From positions 3,720,001 through 3,784,000 of the forward strand of contig OZ245730.1 of the NCBI GenBank assembly GCA_965227145.1: a stretch of DNA of 64,000 bases, written 5' to 3'. How positions within the stretch are numbered: the stretch's first letter is position 1; each line of letters begins with the position of its first letter. The DNA is from JACKAQ01 sp965227145. GTDB lineage: Bacteria; Calditrichota; Calditrichia; RBG-13-44-9; J075. Made by a program: the position numbers and the translations under genes. Below are positions 26,695 to 34,747 of the stretch, one piece after another. The notes under the pieces are model-generated. The model searched no databases. It was not told the origin of the DNA and was given only the letters and a program-made list of their open reading frames with translations.

Positions 26695-27771
26695 TTATTG
26701 ATTGAGCCAGCGGCGGTGAACATATGCGATAAATCCTGCCAAAACCAATCGCGACGCCAGCAATGCCGCACAAAATTCGCCATTAGATTTGGTGATCAGC
26801 GGTTCACAAAGGCTCAGCCGTTTCAGCGTGAATAAATCCTGGTTAATTTTGTTGACGTCCTCCGCAACCACGCATGCGCTGCTGTAATTGGCGTTTTCTA
26901 CCATGTCGCGGATTTCCGGGGACCAGCGCCCGGCGGGATATGCAAAATGCCGGATTTTGGTGCTCAGCAATCGTTCCAGCGCTGTTTTTGAATCCTGAAT
27001 TTCCGCAATTGCCTCCTCTGCGGGAACGGTATCCAGAAAACAGTGGCTTTTGGTATGCGATCCGATTTCCCCGCCGCTTTGGAGCATTTCATGAATTTCC
27101 GGCAAGCTGACAACGCTGCGATTCTGGTTATCCATTGCGGATTCTTTGTGCACATTTTGGGAAATCGCATTCACAATTTGCAGTCGCGGTGCGGGCGGAA
27201 AATCGCCGAGTTGATCGATCAAATGGATCACCATTTCCGATTTGTCGGATGATTCCGCTTTTGCACTCGCGATGAGTGATTGCATTTCCGGATGCACGCC
27301 CGCAACCTGCTCCAGGCTCGCGATGATTTGCGCACTGCTCATTTCCGAACAGCTGTGATACAGGCGATCCCACCAAAAATCAACCCCGCCGTTAAAAATA
27401 TTCGCGGGCAAAAACATGGTAAACGGAATTTGGTGTTTCTGCAAAACGGGAAAAGCGTTGATGTAACAATCGCGATAACCGTCGTCAAAAGTAATAATCA
27501 GCGGATTCGGCGGAAGCGGTCGGGCAGTTGTTTTCAGTGAAGAATATTCGCTAAGTGAAATAATATCGTAATTTTTCTTCAAAAACGAGATGGTTTTTTC
27601 AAAGGATTCCGGCGTAACGTAAAGGGTTGGCAAGCCGTCTTCCACCGCGTGATCGCCCACCCGGTGAAATGTGATAATCGTAACCCGCTGCCCCAAAAAA
27701 GCCTGCAGCCATCTGGCAATTGTCAACAAACCGGAATAATAAAGGATGTAACTGACAAAAACTTTTATCAT
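26695..27771 (-). CDS. Polysaccharide deacetylase (NodB-type), second copy
   Basis: 358 residues, longer than the copy at 9718-10557. VTIITFHRVGDHA opens the fold. NodB motif 1 is PLIITFDDGYRDCYIN (catalytic and metal Asp pair), motif 2 is IGSHTKSHCFLDTV, and a later FAYPAGRWSPEIRDMV matches the Arg-containing motif of the family. An insertion of about 80 residues between motifs 1 and 2 is notable. There is no strong signal peptide; the N-terminal hydrophobic stretch (VSYILYYSGLLTIARWL) may anchor it to the membrane. It removes acetyl groups from amino sugars of the EPS or its precursor. It follows the fused dehydratase gene by 31 bases. Confidence 0.87.
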   Translation of the reverse strand: MIKVFVSYILYYSGLLTIARWLQAFLGQRVTIITFHRVGDHAVEDGLPTLYVTPESFEKTISFLKKNYDIISLSEYSSLKTTARPLPPNPLIITFDDGYRDCYINAFPVLQKHQIPFTMFLPANIFNGGVDFWWDRLYHSCSEMSSAQIIASLEQVAGVHPEMQSLIASAKAESSDKSEMVIHLIDQLGDFPPAPRLQIVNAISQNVHKESAMDNQNRSVVSLPEIHEMLQSGGEIGSHTKSHCFLDTVPAEEAIAEIQDSKTALERLLSTKIRHFAYPAGRWSPEIRDMVENANYSSACVVAEDVNKINQDLFTLKRLSLCEPLITKSNGEFCAALLASRLVLAGFIAYVHRRWLNQ

Positions 27772-27802
27772 GAAAATTTCCCTGAACAGACCTCCCGGTC
27801 TT

Positions 27803-30340
27803 TTAAGAATGATTTTCGAATTCAGTAAATGTGATGGTTGTTCCGTTTATTTTGGTACCATTTGTGCCGTTTTTTAATTGCGGCTCAGCTTTCTTTCCGT
27901 TCGGCTGATCATTCGGCGTGTAATTGTATTCGGGAACGATATCTTTCAATTTGCAGGCAACTTCCGCCGTTGGAATCGTGTAATCCAACAGTTCCAACCC
28001 GTTTATTTTTGCGTTGATCTGATCGACAGAATACACGTAGTTGGAGCGCAGCGTTTTGATGCTCGAATGCGAAGTTGCCACCGATTCCTCATGAACGCTG
28101 ATAAGTTCCTCAAATAATTTTTCACCGGGACGCAAACCAACCACTTCGATGGGAATATCGTCAAACGGTTTGAAGCCTGCCTGGGTAATCAGCTCGGTCG
28201 CCATCTCCATAATTCTTATGGATTTACCCATTTCCAGAATAAAAATTTCGCCGGTTTTTCCCATGGTAAACGCCTGCAAAATGAGCTGCACAGCTTCGGA
28301 AATGCTCATAAAAAAACGCTCCACATCCGGGTGGGTGATCGTGACGGGACCGCCTTTTTCGATCTGTTTCCGGAAAATGGGAATCACGCTGCCGTTGCTG
28401 TTCAACACATTTCCGAAACGAACGGTAACAAACCGCGTGTTGCTGATTTGCCCCAACGCCTGAACGTAAAGCTCCGCCACGCGTTTGGTTACGCCCATAA
28501 TGCTGGTCGGGTTAACCGCTTTATCGGTAGAAACCATCACGAAGTTGTTAACACCATATTTGTCCGACAAATTTGAAAGATTTCGCGTGCCGAAAATATT
28601 ATTCCAGATCGCTTCTTCGCTGTTCGTTTCGCTGAGTGGCACATGTTTGTGCGCTGCAGCGTGGAACACCACTTCCGGTTTAAATTGCTGAAAAACACGC
28701 TCCAGCTTTTCAATATTGGTGATGGTTGTGAGGCTACTGTGCAACACCAGATTGGGAAATTGCGATGCCAGTTCCATCTGTATTTCGTGCAGATAATTTT
28801 CGTTTTTATCGATGAGCAGCAAATATGCAGGCTGGAATTCGGCGATCTGCCGGCAAAGTTCGGAGCCTATCGATCCGCCGGCGCCGGTAACCAGCACTTT
28901 TCTGCCGCGCAAATTTTGTTTGATGGCCGACAAATCCAGCTCGACGGGCTTACGCCCGAACAGGTCGGAAATTTCCACATCACGGAATTTCGACAAATGG
29001 ACGGAACCACTCAGCAAATCATTCACCGCCGGAACAATCCGGTGGCGCAAATTGGCTTCTTTGCAATATTTGATGATGCGTTTCATCTCGTCGGATGATA
29101 ATTCCGGTTCGGCGATCAACACCTCATCGACCCGGAAAATGGCTGCCAGTTGGGGAATATCTTCCCGGGCGCCGAGCACTTTGTATCCGTGAACGGTTCG
29201 GGCGTGCATTTTTTCGTCATCGGTTACAAAACCGACCACATCATATTTATCCCGGCCGTTGATGTCCAGCATTTTCAGCAGCATCACGCCAACTTCGCCG
29301 GTACCGATGATCAGCACGTTGGTTCTGCGGCGCGGCGGCACACGAAAAGTTTCATCGAAAAAGCGGAACAGCAATCGCGATCCGCCAATTAATGAGATGC
29401 TCAACATCCAGTCGATCAAAAATACCGAACGCGAATGTGTGACCATCCCCAACAGAGAAAACACCGCAACTATCACAATTGCGCTGGTTGAACATGCAGT
29501 AATGATATTCACCAAATCCCGCACGTTGACGTATTTCCATAAATTTTTGTAAATGCCGAAATAATAAAATGCCACAACCCGCAAAAAAATCACCAATGGC
29601 AAACCGCGGAGAAACAATGCCCATTCATCCTGGGGTATTTGCCAATCAAACCGCAGCTCGAACGCAACGAGATACGACAAGCTGAGTAAAACGATATCCA
29701 TCGGTAAAATAAAATTGTGGCCGCTGGTATCACCGCGAACGAGTTGATAAATCGCCCGGTGCGATTTCATTTTCATCGAATGGAAAAACACTTTCATATC
29801 CTTGCCCAACTGACGGCTTTGGACGTATTCAAGTTCTTCCTTTATTTTCGCGGGCAAAATGTATTTTACATAATCATTTCGCAGGCTGCCGCCGCGCTTT
29901 TCCGACGATTCATCGTCATCCCATTCGTTGATGTAACCATCCGGTCGCCAGATTCCCGGCCGTACCGAAAACACCAATTTCTGTTCGGGTTGATAATATT
30001 TCAAATATTCCGGTTTTTCCGGTTTTGGGCCAACCAAACTCATATCGCCTTTTAAAACGTTGAATAAAATCGGCCATTTATCAAATTTGAAATACAGCAT
30101 CATTTCCAGCAGGCTATCCAGCTGGCGGCTGAACGTGCTGTCAGATTTCTTTTTGAGATTTCTGTAAACCTTGAATCTGTATAACTTGAACAGCTTCTCG
30201 TTTTTCCCGACACGTTTCACACTGTTAAATTCAGCACGGTTTCGACTGATTTTGACAATCAGGCACAGTGTCAAAAATAATGGTGATAAAAGAACAATTC
30301 CGAGCAGCGATCCGATTAAATCTGTCAGTTTCTTCAACAT
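27803..30340 (-). CDS. Fusion of a sugar transferase-like domain to a FlaA1/CapD-type NDP-sugar 4,6-dehydratase
   Basis: 845 residues. Residues 1-200 match bacterial sugar transferases (membrane helix at 7-30, GDMSLVGPKPEKPEYL at 98-113), but the catalytic D-E of the usual 'DELPQ' reads D87-K88 (FKFDKWP), and 'KPGITGLWQV' is replaced by RPGIWRPDGYIN. The domain may be inactive. Residues 210-330 hold four helices. Residues 340-460 form a Rossmann domain (IIGTGEVG) and 478-780 the dehydratase: GAGGSIGSE (486-494), FHAAAHKHVPL, and STDKAVNP then SIMGVTKR with the S604/M615/K619 triad typical of WbpM/FlaA1. The likely product is UDP-4-keto-6-deoxy-HexNAc. A GGAGC ribosome-binding site precedes ATG. 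A sequencing join is unlikely since one frame covers both parts. Confidence 0.85.
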   Translation of the reverse strand: MLKKLTDLIGSLLGIVLLSPLFLTLCLIVKISRNRAEFNSVKRVGKNEKLFKLYRFKVYRNLKKKSDSTFSRQLDSLLEMMLYFKFDKWPILFNVLKGDMSLVGPKPEKPEYLKYYQPEQKLVFSVRPGIWRPDGYINEWDDDESSEKRGGSLRNDYVKYILPAKIKEELEYVQSRQLGKDMKVFFHSMKMKSHRAIYQLVRGDTSGHNFILPMDIVLLSLSYLVAFELRFDWQIPQDEWALFLRGLPLVIFLRVVAFYYFGIYKNLWKYVNVRDLVNIITACSTSAIVIVAVFSLLGMVTHSRSVFLIDWMLSISLIGGSRLLFRFFDETFRVPPRRRTNVLIIGTGEVGVMLLKMLDINGRDKYDVVGFVTDDEKMHARTVHGYKVLGAREDIPQLAAIFRVDEVLIAEPELSSDEMKRIIKYCKEANLRHRIVPAVNDLLSGSVHLSKFRDVEISDLFGRKPVELDLSAIKQNLRGRKVLVTGAGGSIGSELCRQIAEFQPAYLLLIDKNENYLHEIQMELASQFPNLVLHSSLTTITNIEKLERVFQQFKPEVVFHAAAHKHVPLSETNSEEAIWNNIFGTRNLSNLSDKYGVNNFVMVSTDKAVNPTSIMGVTKRVAELYVQALGQISNTRFVTVRFGNVLNSNGSVIPIFRKQIEKGGPVTITHPDVERFFMSISEAVQLILQAFTMGKTGEIFILEMGKSIRIMEMATELITQAGFKPFDDIPIEVVGLRPGEKLFEELISVHEESVATSHSSIKTLRSNYVYSVDQINAKINGLELLDYTIPTAEVACKLKDIVPEYNYTPNDQPNGKKAEPQLKNGTNGTKINGTTITFTEFENHS

Positions 30341-30402
30341 TTTTTGCTCCAGTTTCAGCCTTGTGAGTGTTCATAATTCGCGAATGAAAAAGCTGAAATA
30401 AA

Positions 30403-31407
30403 TTAAACTTGTACCGTTACCTCTATTTCTGACTCCAAAACATCACCAACTTGAATTTTGTATGTTTTCACAAAATCGCGCCAGGCCAGCTCCTCCTCTT
30501 CATCAAAACTGAGCCTGTGCAATGTTAACAATTCCATATTTCCCGTCATCACCACAATGCCGTCTGAAACCCCGAGAACTGTTCCCGGCACAATGTTTTC
30601 CCAATTACTGATGTGCGATTTCAGATGCGGATAATGCGCAATCCGTGCTTCCCAAATAAACAGCTTGCGTCCGCGCAAATACGAAAACGCACCCGGATAC
30701 GGATGGGTCAACGCCCGCACAAAATTGAATAAATCGAGTGCGCCTTTTTGCCAATCAACAATACCGTCTTCGGGGCGGCGTTTGGGCATTTCAGTCGCTT
30801 CCGCGTCATTTTGTTGAATGGACGGCAAATTTCCGGCATTTACCGCATCGAGAATTTCAACAATCATTTCGCGTCCAGCTCGCGCAACTTTGTGATATAC
30901 GGTTTGACAAGTATCCGCCATCGAAATGGGGAATCCTTTTTGCGCAACCATTTTTCCGGTATCCACGCCTTCGTTAAGTTGCATGGCTGTGTTTCCGGTT
31001 TCTTTTTCGTTGTGGATAATCACCCAGTTTACCGGCGCGCGTCCGCGAAATCGCGGCAGCAGCGATGCGTGCATCCCGATGCACCCGAATCGGGGAATTT
31101 CCAGAATTTCTGCGCTGACCAATCGCGTCCAGCCGATAACAAAAATGATATCCGGTTTCAGCTCGCGCATTTGTGCAACAGCCGCCGGATTGTTGGTGCT
31201 TTTCACCCGGAATAACGGAATGTTGTGTTCGATCGAAATTTCCTCAAAATCCACCGCGCCGGAGGTTTTCAGCGCGATTTCTTCGGTGAATGTGAAAATG
31301 CCAACCACGTTTCCGCCGTAATTAATAATTTCCTGCAAACATTCCCGGCCTTCTTCCACAGCCCCGACAAATGCAATCCGAATATCTGTTTTTTGATTTT
31401 CTAACAT
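30403..31407 (-). CDS. Formyltransferase (Fmt/ArnA-like), probable sugar N-formyltransferase
   Basis: 334 residues, near Fmt length. The N-terminal domain is the formyl-THF fold: IRIAFVGAVEEGRECLQEI, LKPDIIFVIGWTRLV, then MHASLLPRFRGRAPVNWVII. In the catalytic N-H-D triad the His (MHAS) and Asp (NEGVDTG) are present, but the Asn two residues before the His is Gly (IGMHAS). The C-terminal domain (VPGTVLGVSDGIVVMTG) is OB-like as in Fmt. Its location between a PIG-L deacetylase and a 4,6-dehydratase, with a DegT aminotransferase two genes upstream, suggests N-formylation of a 4-amino-4,6-dideoxy sugar rather than of Met-tRNA. The ribosome-binding site AAAGGA lies 8 bases before ATG. Confidence 0.82.
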   Translation of the reverse strand: MLENQKTDIRIAFVGAVEEGRECLQEIINYGGNVVGIFTFTEEIALKTSGAVDFEEISIEHNIPLFRVKSTNNPAAVAQMRELKPDIIFVIGWTRLVSAEILEIPRFGCIGMHASLLPRFRGRAPVNWVIIHNEKETGNTAMQLNEGVDTGKMVAQKGFPISMADTCQTVYHKVARAGREMIVEILDAVNAGNLPSIQQNDAEATEMPKRRPEDGIVDWQKGALDLFNFVRALTHPYPGAFSYLRGRKLFIWEARIAHYPHLKSHISNWENIVPGTVLGVSDGIVVMTGNMELLTLHRLSFDEEEELAWRDFVKTYKIQVGDVLESEIEVTVQV

Positions 31408-31423
31408 ATTAATTATCCTTTAT

Positions 31424-32086
31424 TTACAGCACGCTGCGAACCAATTGAAAAGCTTCCGCGGCACGAACGCCAACCCGGGCGCCCCAATCTTTTGCCCGAA
31501 TTTCAATACCTTCCGGCGAGCGCGGATGCGGATATTCCCGCACTTCCGATCGATACTGGCTGAACGCTTCCACTTTTTTCGCGATTGTTTCCGTTACGTC
31601 GTAAAATGTATTGGGCGTGAACCGGGAATAGAATTCTGTTGCCGCCCACTCTGTCGATGAAATTGTTTCGTAAGTGTAAACCGAATGCACGTTGCTGCCG
31701 GGCAACGGGCGAGTTGCGACCATTGTTGCCTCAAAAATCACCCGGTGATCTTTGTTAATGTCACCGCCGTGATGGGTGAACACAACTTCCGGTTGCAGTT
31801 CAGCCAGCACTTTTTCGATGGTTTGGGCCATTTCCAGCGCGGTGAATGTATCCAGTTTTTGATCGGGCAATCCCACAAAAACCGGCGGTTCGATACCCAG
31901 AATTTGCGCGCTCTGTCGTGCCCAATTTTCCAGATTTTCCTGCATTTCCGCAGCGTAGCGAACGGTTGCATTTTCGCAGAGGATCACCGGCGTAACGCTG
32001 TGCCCTTCTTTGGCAAAACGGGCAGCAGTGGCACCGCAGCCCAAAACCTCGTCATCCGGATGTGCAGCTAATATCAATATTTTCAT
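31424..32086 (-). CDS. PIG-L family N-acetyl sugar deacetylase
   Basis: 220 residues. The zinc-binding motif AHPDDEVLGCG (residues 8-18) and the second motif THHGGDINKDHR (about residue 105) are both intact, as in LmbE/BshB enzymes. The reaction is zinc-dependent removal of an N-acetyl group from GlcNAc-type substrates. In this operon it may free an amino group for the formyltransferase encoded 16 bases downstream, or deacetylate a lipid-linked sugar. The ribosome-binding sequence AAGGAT lies 9 bases before ATG. The sugar transferase gene is 23 bases upstream. Confidence 0.87.
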   Translation of the reverse strand: MKILILAAHPDDEVLGCGATAARFAKEGHSVTPVILCENATVRYAAEMQENLENWARQSAQILGIEPPVFVGLPDQKLDTFTALEMAQTIEKVLAELQPEVVFTHHGGDINKDHRVIFEATMVATRPLPGSNVHSVYTYETISSTEWAATEFYSRFTPNTFYDVTETIAKKVEAFSQYRSEVREYPHPRSPEGIEIRAKDWGARVGVRAAEAFQLVRSVL

Positions 32087-32109
32087 TTATTTATATCCTT
32101 AAAAAATCA

Positions 32110-32718
32110 CTAACAGCGATTGCCGCGGCCGCTAAACAGCGCCGGAAATGTTTTTAACAAAATGTGGATATCCTGGCTGAGCGAGAAGTTGTCCACATAG
32201 CGGACTTCGAACGCCAGCTTTTTGTCGATCGGTAAATCGTCCCGCCCGTTCACCTGCGATAACCCGGTAATGCCGGGTTTGACAGCCAGCGCCCGCAGTT
32301 GTTCGGCGGAATACGTTTTCACGATTTCCGGAATTTCCGGACGCGGACCGATCAGGCTCATTTCACCTTTCAAAACGTTGATGAGTTGCGGCAATTCGTC
32401 CAGACTTGTGCGGCGCAAAATGCTGCCCAACCGGGTGATTCGCGGATCGCTTTTCGCGGTTAATCCGGGACCGATTTTGTCTGCATTGTTCACCATTGTC
32501 CGGAATTTGATCATTTTGAACAAACGACCGTTCATTCCGACGCGCGTATGCGAAAAGAATGCGGCGCCCTCGCTTTCCAGCTTTACCGCGATTGCCAGCA
32601 CAGCAAACAGCGGCGAAAGCAGCATCAAAGCAACGCCGGCGACAATCCGGTCGATCACATTTTTTGCCAATGAATAGGGTGCATTCGCCTGCGCAACGGC
32701 GATGTCTGTCATTTCCAT
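32110..32718 (-). CDS. Undecaprenyl-phosphate sugar-1-phosphate transferase (EPS priming enzyme)
   Basis: 202 residues from ATG 32716-32718, chosen because a near-perfect AGAGGAGG lies 7-8 bases upstream; the longer in-frame start at 32790 has no such support. It is a monotopic phosphoglycosyl transferase with one membrane helix (about residues 20-45). FFSHTRVGMNGRLFKMIKFRTM, the catalytic SLDELPQ, GEMSLIGPRPE and VKPGITGLSQVNGRDDL are all canonical. It transfers sugar-1-phosphate from a UDP-sugar to undecaprenyl phosphate and so starts the repeat unit. Unlike the domain at 27803-30340 its Asp-Glu dyad is intact, so this is the likely active priming enzyme. Confidence 0.9.
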   Translation of the reverse strand: MEMTDIAVAQANAPYSLAKNVIDRIVAGVALMLLSPLFAVLAIAVKLESEGAAFFSHTRVGMNGRLFKMIKFRTMVNNADKIGPGLTAKSDPRITRLGSILRRTSLDELPQLINVLKGEMSLIGPRPEIPEIVKTYSAEQLRALAVKPGITGLSQVNGRDDLPIDKKLAFEVRYVDNFSLSQDIHILLKTFPALFSGRGNRC

Positions 32719-32799
32719 CAATTTGCCTCCTCTGAGCAAATGAACGGCTTCAGAATGGTTGGTTGATTGCGACACTTTATCCTTTGTCAAGTATTAATG

Positions 32800-34017
32800 T
32801 TATTTACGATGACGCTCTGCAATTTGGCGAATGGTGTCAACGATATAAACTAACTGTTCATCGCTCATCCGCGGATAAAGGGGAATGGAAATAATTCGCT
32901 CATAAACATCCATTGATTTGGGGAAATCATCCGGCTGAAAACCGTATTTTTTAACATAATACGGCTGCAAATGCAGCGGGATAAAATGCACGCTGGTGCC
33001 CACATTTTCCGCTTTCAGCAACTCGATAAATTCGTTGCGCCCGATGGTCAGTTGATCGGGATCGATCATCATCACAAATAAATGCCAGCAGTTGTATTCG
33101 CCGGTGCCGCGCAATTGCTCAAAGTAGCGGGCATAATATTCCGGAAAACGGATGCCAGGAACATCTTTCAGCGCATTAAAATAACGTTCGGCAAGTGCTT
33201 CCCGCCGTTCGTTGAAGGCATCGAGCTGTTTGAGCTGCTGCAATCCCAGCGCAGCTTGCAAATCGGTAAAATTGTATTTGTAGCCAAGTTCGTGAATTTC
33301 GTAAAACCATTGACCTTCGCTGCTGTAACGTTTCCACGCATCTTTCGAAATACCGTGCAAACTGAGCACGCGCAGCCGGTTAGCCAGTTCGTCGTCATCT
33401 GTGGTGATGGCACCACCTTCGCCGGTGGTCATATTTTTGGTGGGATAAAAACTGAATGCCGCAGCACGCCCCATCCCGCCGATTTTTTTGCCGCGATACA
33501 TCGTTCCGATGGCGTGTGCCGCATCTTCGATAACATGCAATCCGTGTCGTTCGGCAATCTCGTAAATGGCATCCAGATTGCAGGGTATGCCGCCGTAATG
33601 CACCGGCATGATGGCTTTGGTTTTCGGCGTGATTGCCGCTTCAATTTTCACCGGATCGATATTAAAATCGTGCGGATCGATATCCACAAAAACGGGTTTA
33701 ACCCCAAGATATTCACATACTTCTGCGGTTGCCACAAATGTCATCGGCGTGGTGATTACTTCATCACCGCATTCGATATCGTAAGCACGCAACAGCAAGT
33801 GAAGCGCCGCCGTGCAGGAACTGACGGCAATCGCATGCTTGCTGCCGACATATTCGGCAAGCTCATTTTCAAACCGGATGGTTTTTGGTCCTTTGGTCAA
33901 CCAGTCCGATTTTAGTGTGTCTATAATTTCCGCAATTTCCGCATCGGAAATACTGTGCTGGCAGTACGGTATAAATTCGGTTGCTCTTTTGCGTTCAGTG
34001 TTCAGCATCGTCGCCAT
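32800..34017 (-). CDS. DegT/DnrJ/EryC1/StrS family sugar aminotransferase
   Basis: 405 residues, normal family length. PLP-enzyme signs: AVSSCTAALHLLLRAYDI and GDEVITTPMTFVATAEVC in the N-terminal half, IEDAAHAIGTMYRGKKIGG near residue 170, and FSFYPTKNMTTGEGGAI with the PLP-binding Lys. The enzyme transfers an amino group from glutamate to a 4-keto (or 3-keto) nucleotide sugar. The 4,6-dehydratase domain at 27803-30340 could supply the keto sugar and the formyltransferase could use the product. It lies 34 bases after the BY-kinase gene in the main EPS operon. Confidence 0.9.
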   Translation of the reverse strand: MATMLNTERKRATEFIPYCQHSISDAEIAEIIDTLKSDWLTKGPKTIRFENELAEYVGSKHAIAVSSCTAALHLLLRAYDIECGDEVITTPMTFVATAEVCEYLGVKPVFVDIDPHDFNIDPVKIEAAITPKTKAIMPVHYGGIPCNLDAIYEIAERHGLHVIEDAAHAIGTMYRGKKIGGMGRAAAFSFYPTKNMTTGEGGAITTDDDELANRLRVLSLHGISKDAWKRYSSEGQWFYEIHELGYKYNFTDLQAALGLQQLKQLDAFNERREALAERYFNALKDVPGIRFPEYYARYFEQLRGTGEYNCWHLFVMMIDPDQLTIGRNEFIELLKAENVGTSVHFIPLHLQPYYVKKYGFQPDDFPKSMDVYERIISIPLYPRMSDEQLVYIVDTIRQIAERHRK

Positions 34018-34051
34018 ATTGTGTTGTTTTTCCTGACGTTATAACGAGTTG

Positions 34052-34747
34052 TTAATTGCCATTTGGCGTATATTTGTATCCGTAATAGCGATAATCATAT
34101 TGATACGGCATCACATTTTGCATGTTGTTCATCACCAAACCGGTGACCTGCACGTTCACATCCGCAAACATATCGATCGCCCGTTTGACGATGCTGCGCG
34201 GCGTGTGACCGGCTTTGAGCACCAGCACGATGTGATCAACCAACTTTGCCAAAATCAACGGATCGCTGACCGGAATTACCGGCGGCGAATCGATGATAAT
34301 ATTGTGGAAATATGTGCCCATCCCTTTGAGGAACACTTTGATTTTATCCGATTTGAGCAGCTCGTTCGGGTCAACATCTGTTTTCCCGCTAGTGAGCAGC
34401 GCGAGATTTGGCACGGATGTTTGCTTCAGGCAGTTGCGGATCGTCAGGTTGAGATTGAGCACATCAACCAGCCCTTTTTCCCGGCGAACCTGAAAAATAT
34501 TGTGCAGCGTCGGGCGACGCACATCAAAATCGATCAGCAGTGTCGGCGTGTTCAATTTGTAAGCTGTTGAACGGGCAATCAGCGCTGCAATGGTGCTTTT
34601 GCCTTCACCGGTCAGCGCGCTGGAAACGAGGGTAATGCGAGTGCGTTTGCCATTACTCAGCGAATCCAATTTGGCAACCAACCGCTCGATTTCCGCATTC
34701 CCCGGCGAATCCGAATATGAAAAATTTTTGAATGTATTATTGTTCAT
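34052..34747 (-). CDS. Bacterial tyrosine kinase (CpsD/CapB type) controlling EPS export
   Basis: 231 residues. Walker A is SALTGEGKSTIAALI (about residue 43), Walker A' is TLLIDFDVRRPTLHNIF, and the Walker B-like segment is NIIIDSPPVIPVSDPLI. The C-terminus YQYDYRYYGYKY is the tyrosine cluster that is autophosphorylated in BY-kinases. It works with the membrane-bound chain-length protein encoded just upstream; its ATG overlaps that gene's stop by four bases. The kinase is separate from the Wzz-like part, as in CpsC/CpsD pairs, rather than fused as in E. coli Wzc. Cycling of phosphorylation controls polymer length and export. Confidence 0.9.
   Translation of the reverse strand: MNNNTFKNFSYSDSPGNAEIERLVAKLDSLSNGKRTRITLVSSALTGEGKSTIAALIARSTAYKLNTPTLLIDFDVRRPTLHNIFQVRREKGLVDVLNLNLTIRNCLKQTSVPNLALLTSGKTDVDPNELLKSDKIKVFLKGMGTYFHNIIIDSPPVIPVSDPLILAKLVDHIVLVLKAGHTPRSIVKRAIDMFADVNVQVTGLVMNNMQNVMPYQYDYRYYGYKYTPNGN

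Noticed and set aside
33082..33915. 277-codon plus-strand open frame
   Set aside because: Antisense shadow of the DegT aminotransferase, which has all catalytic motifs.
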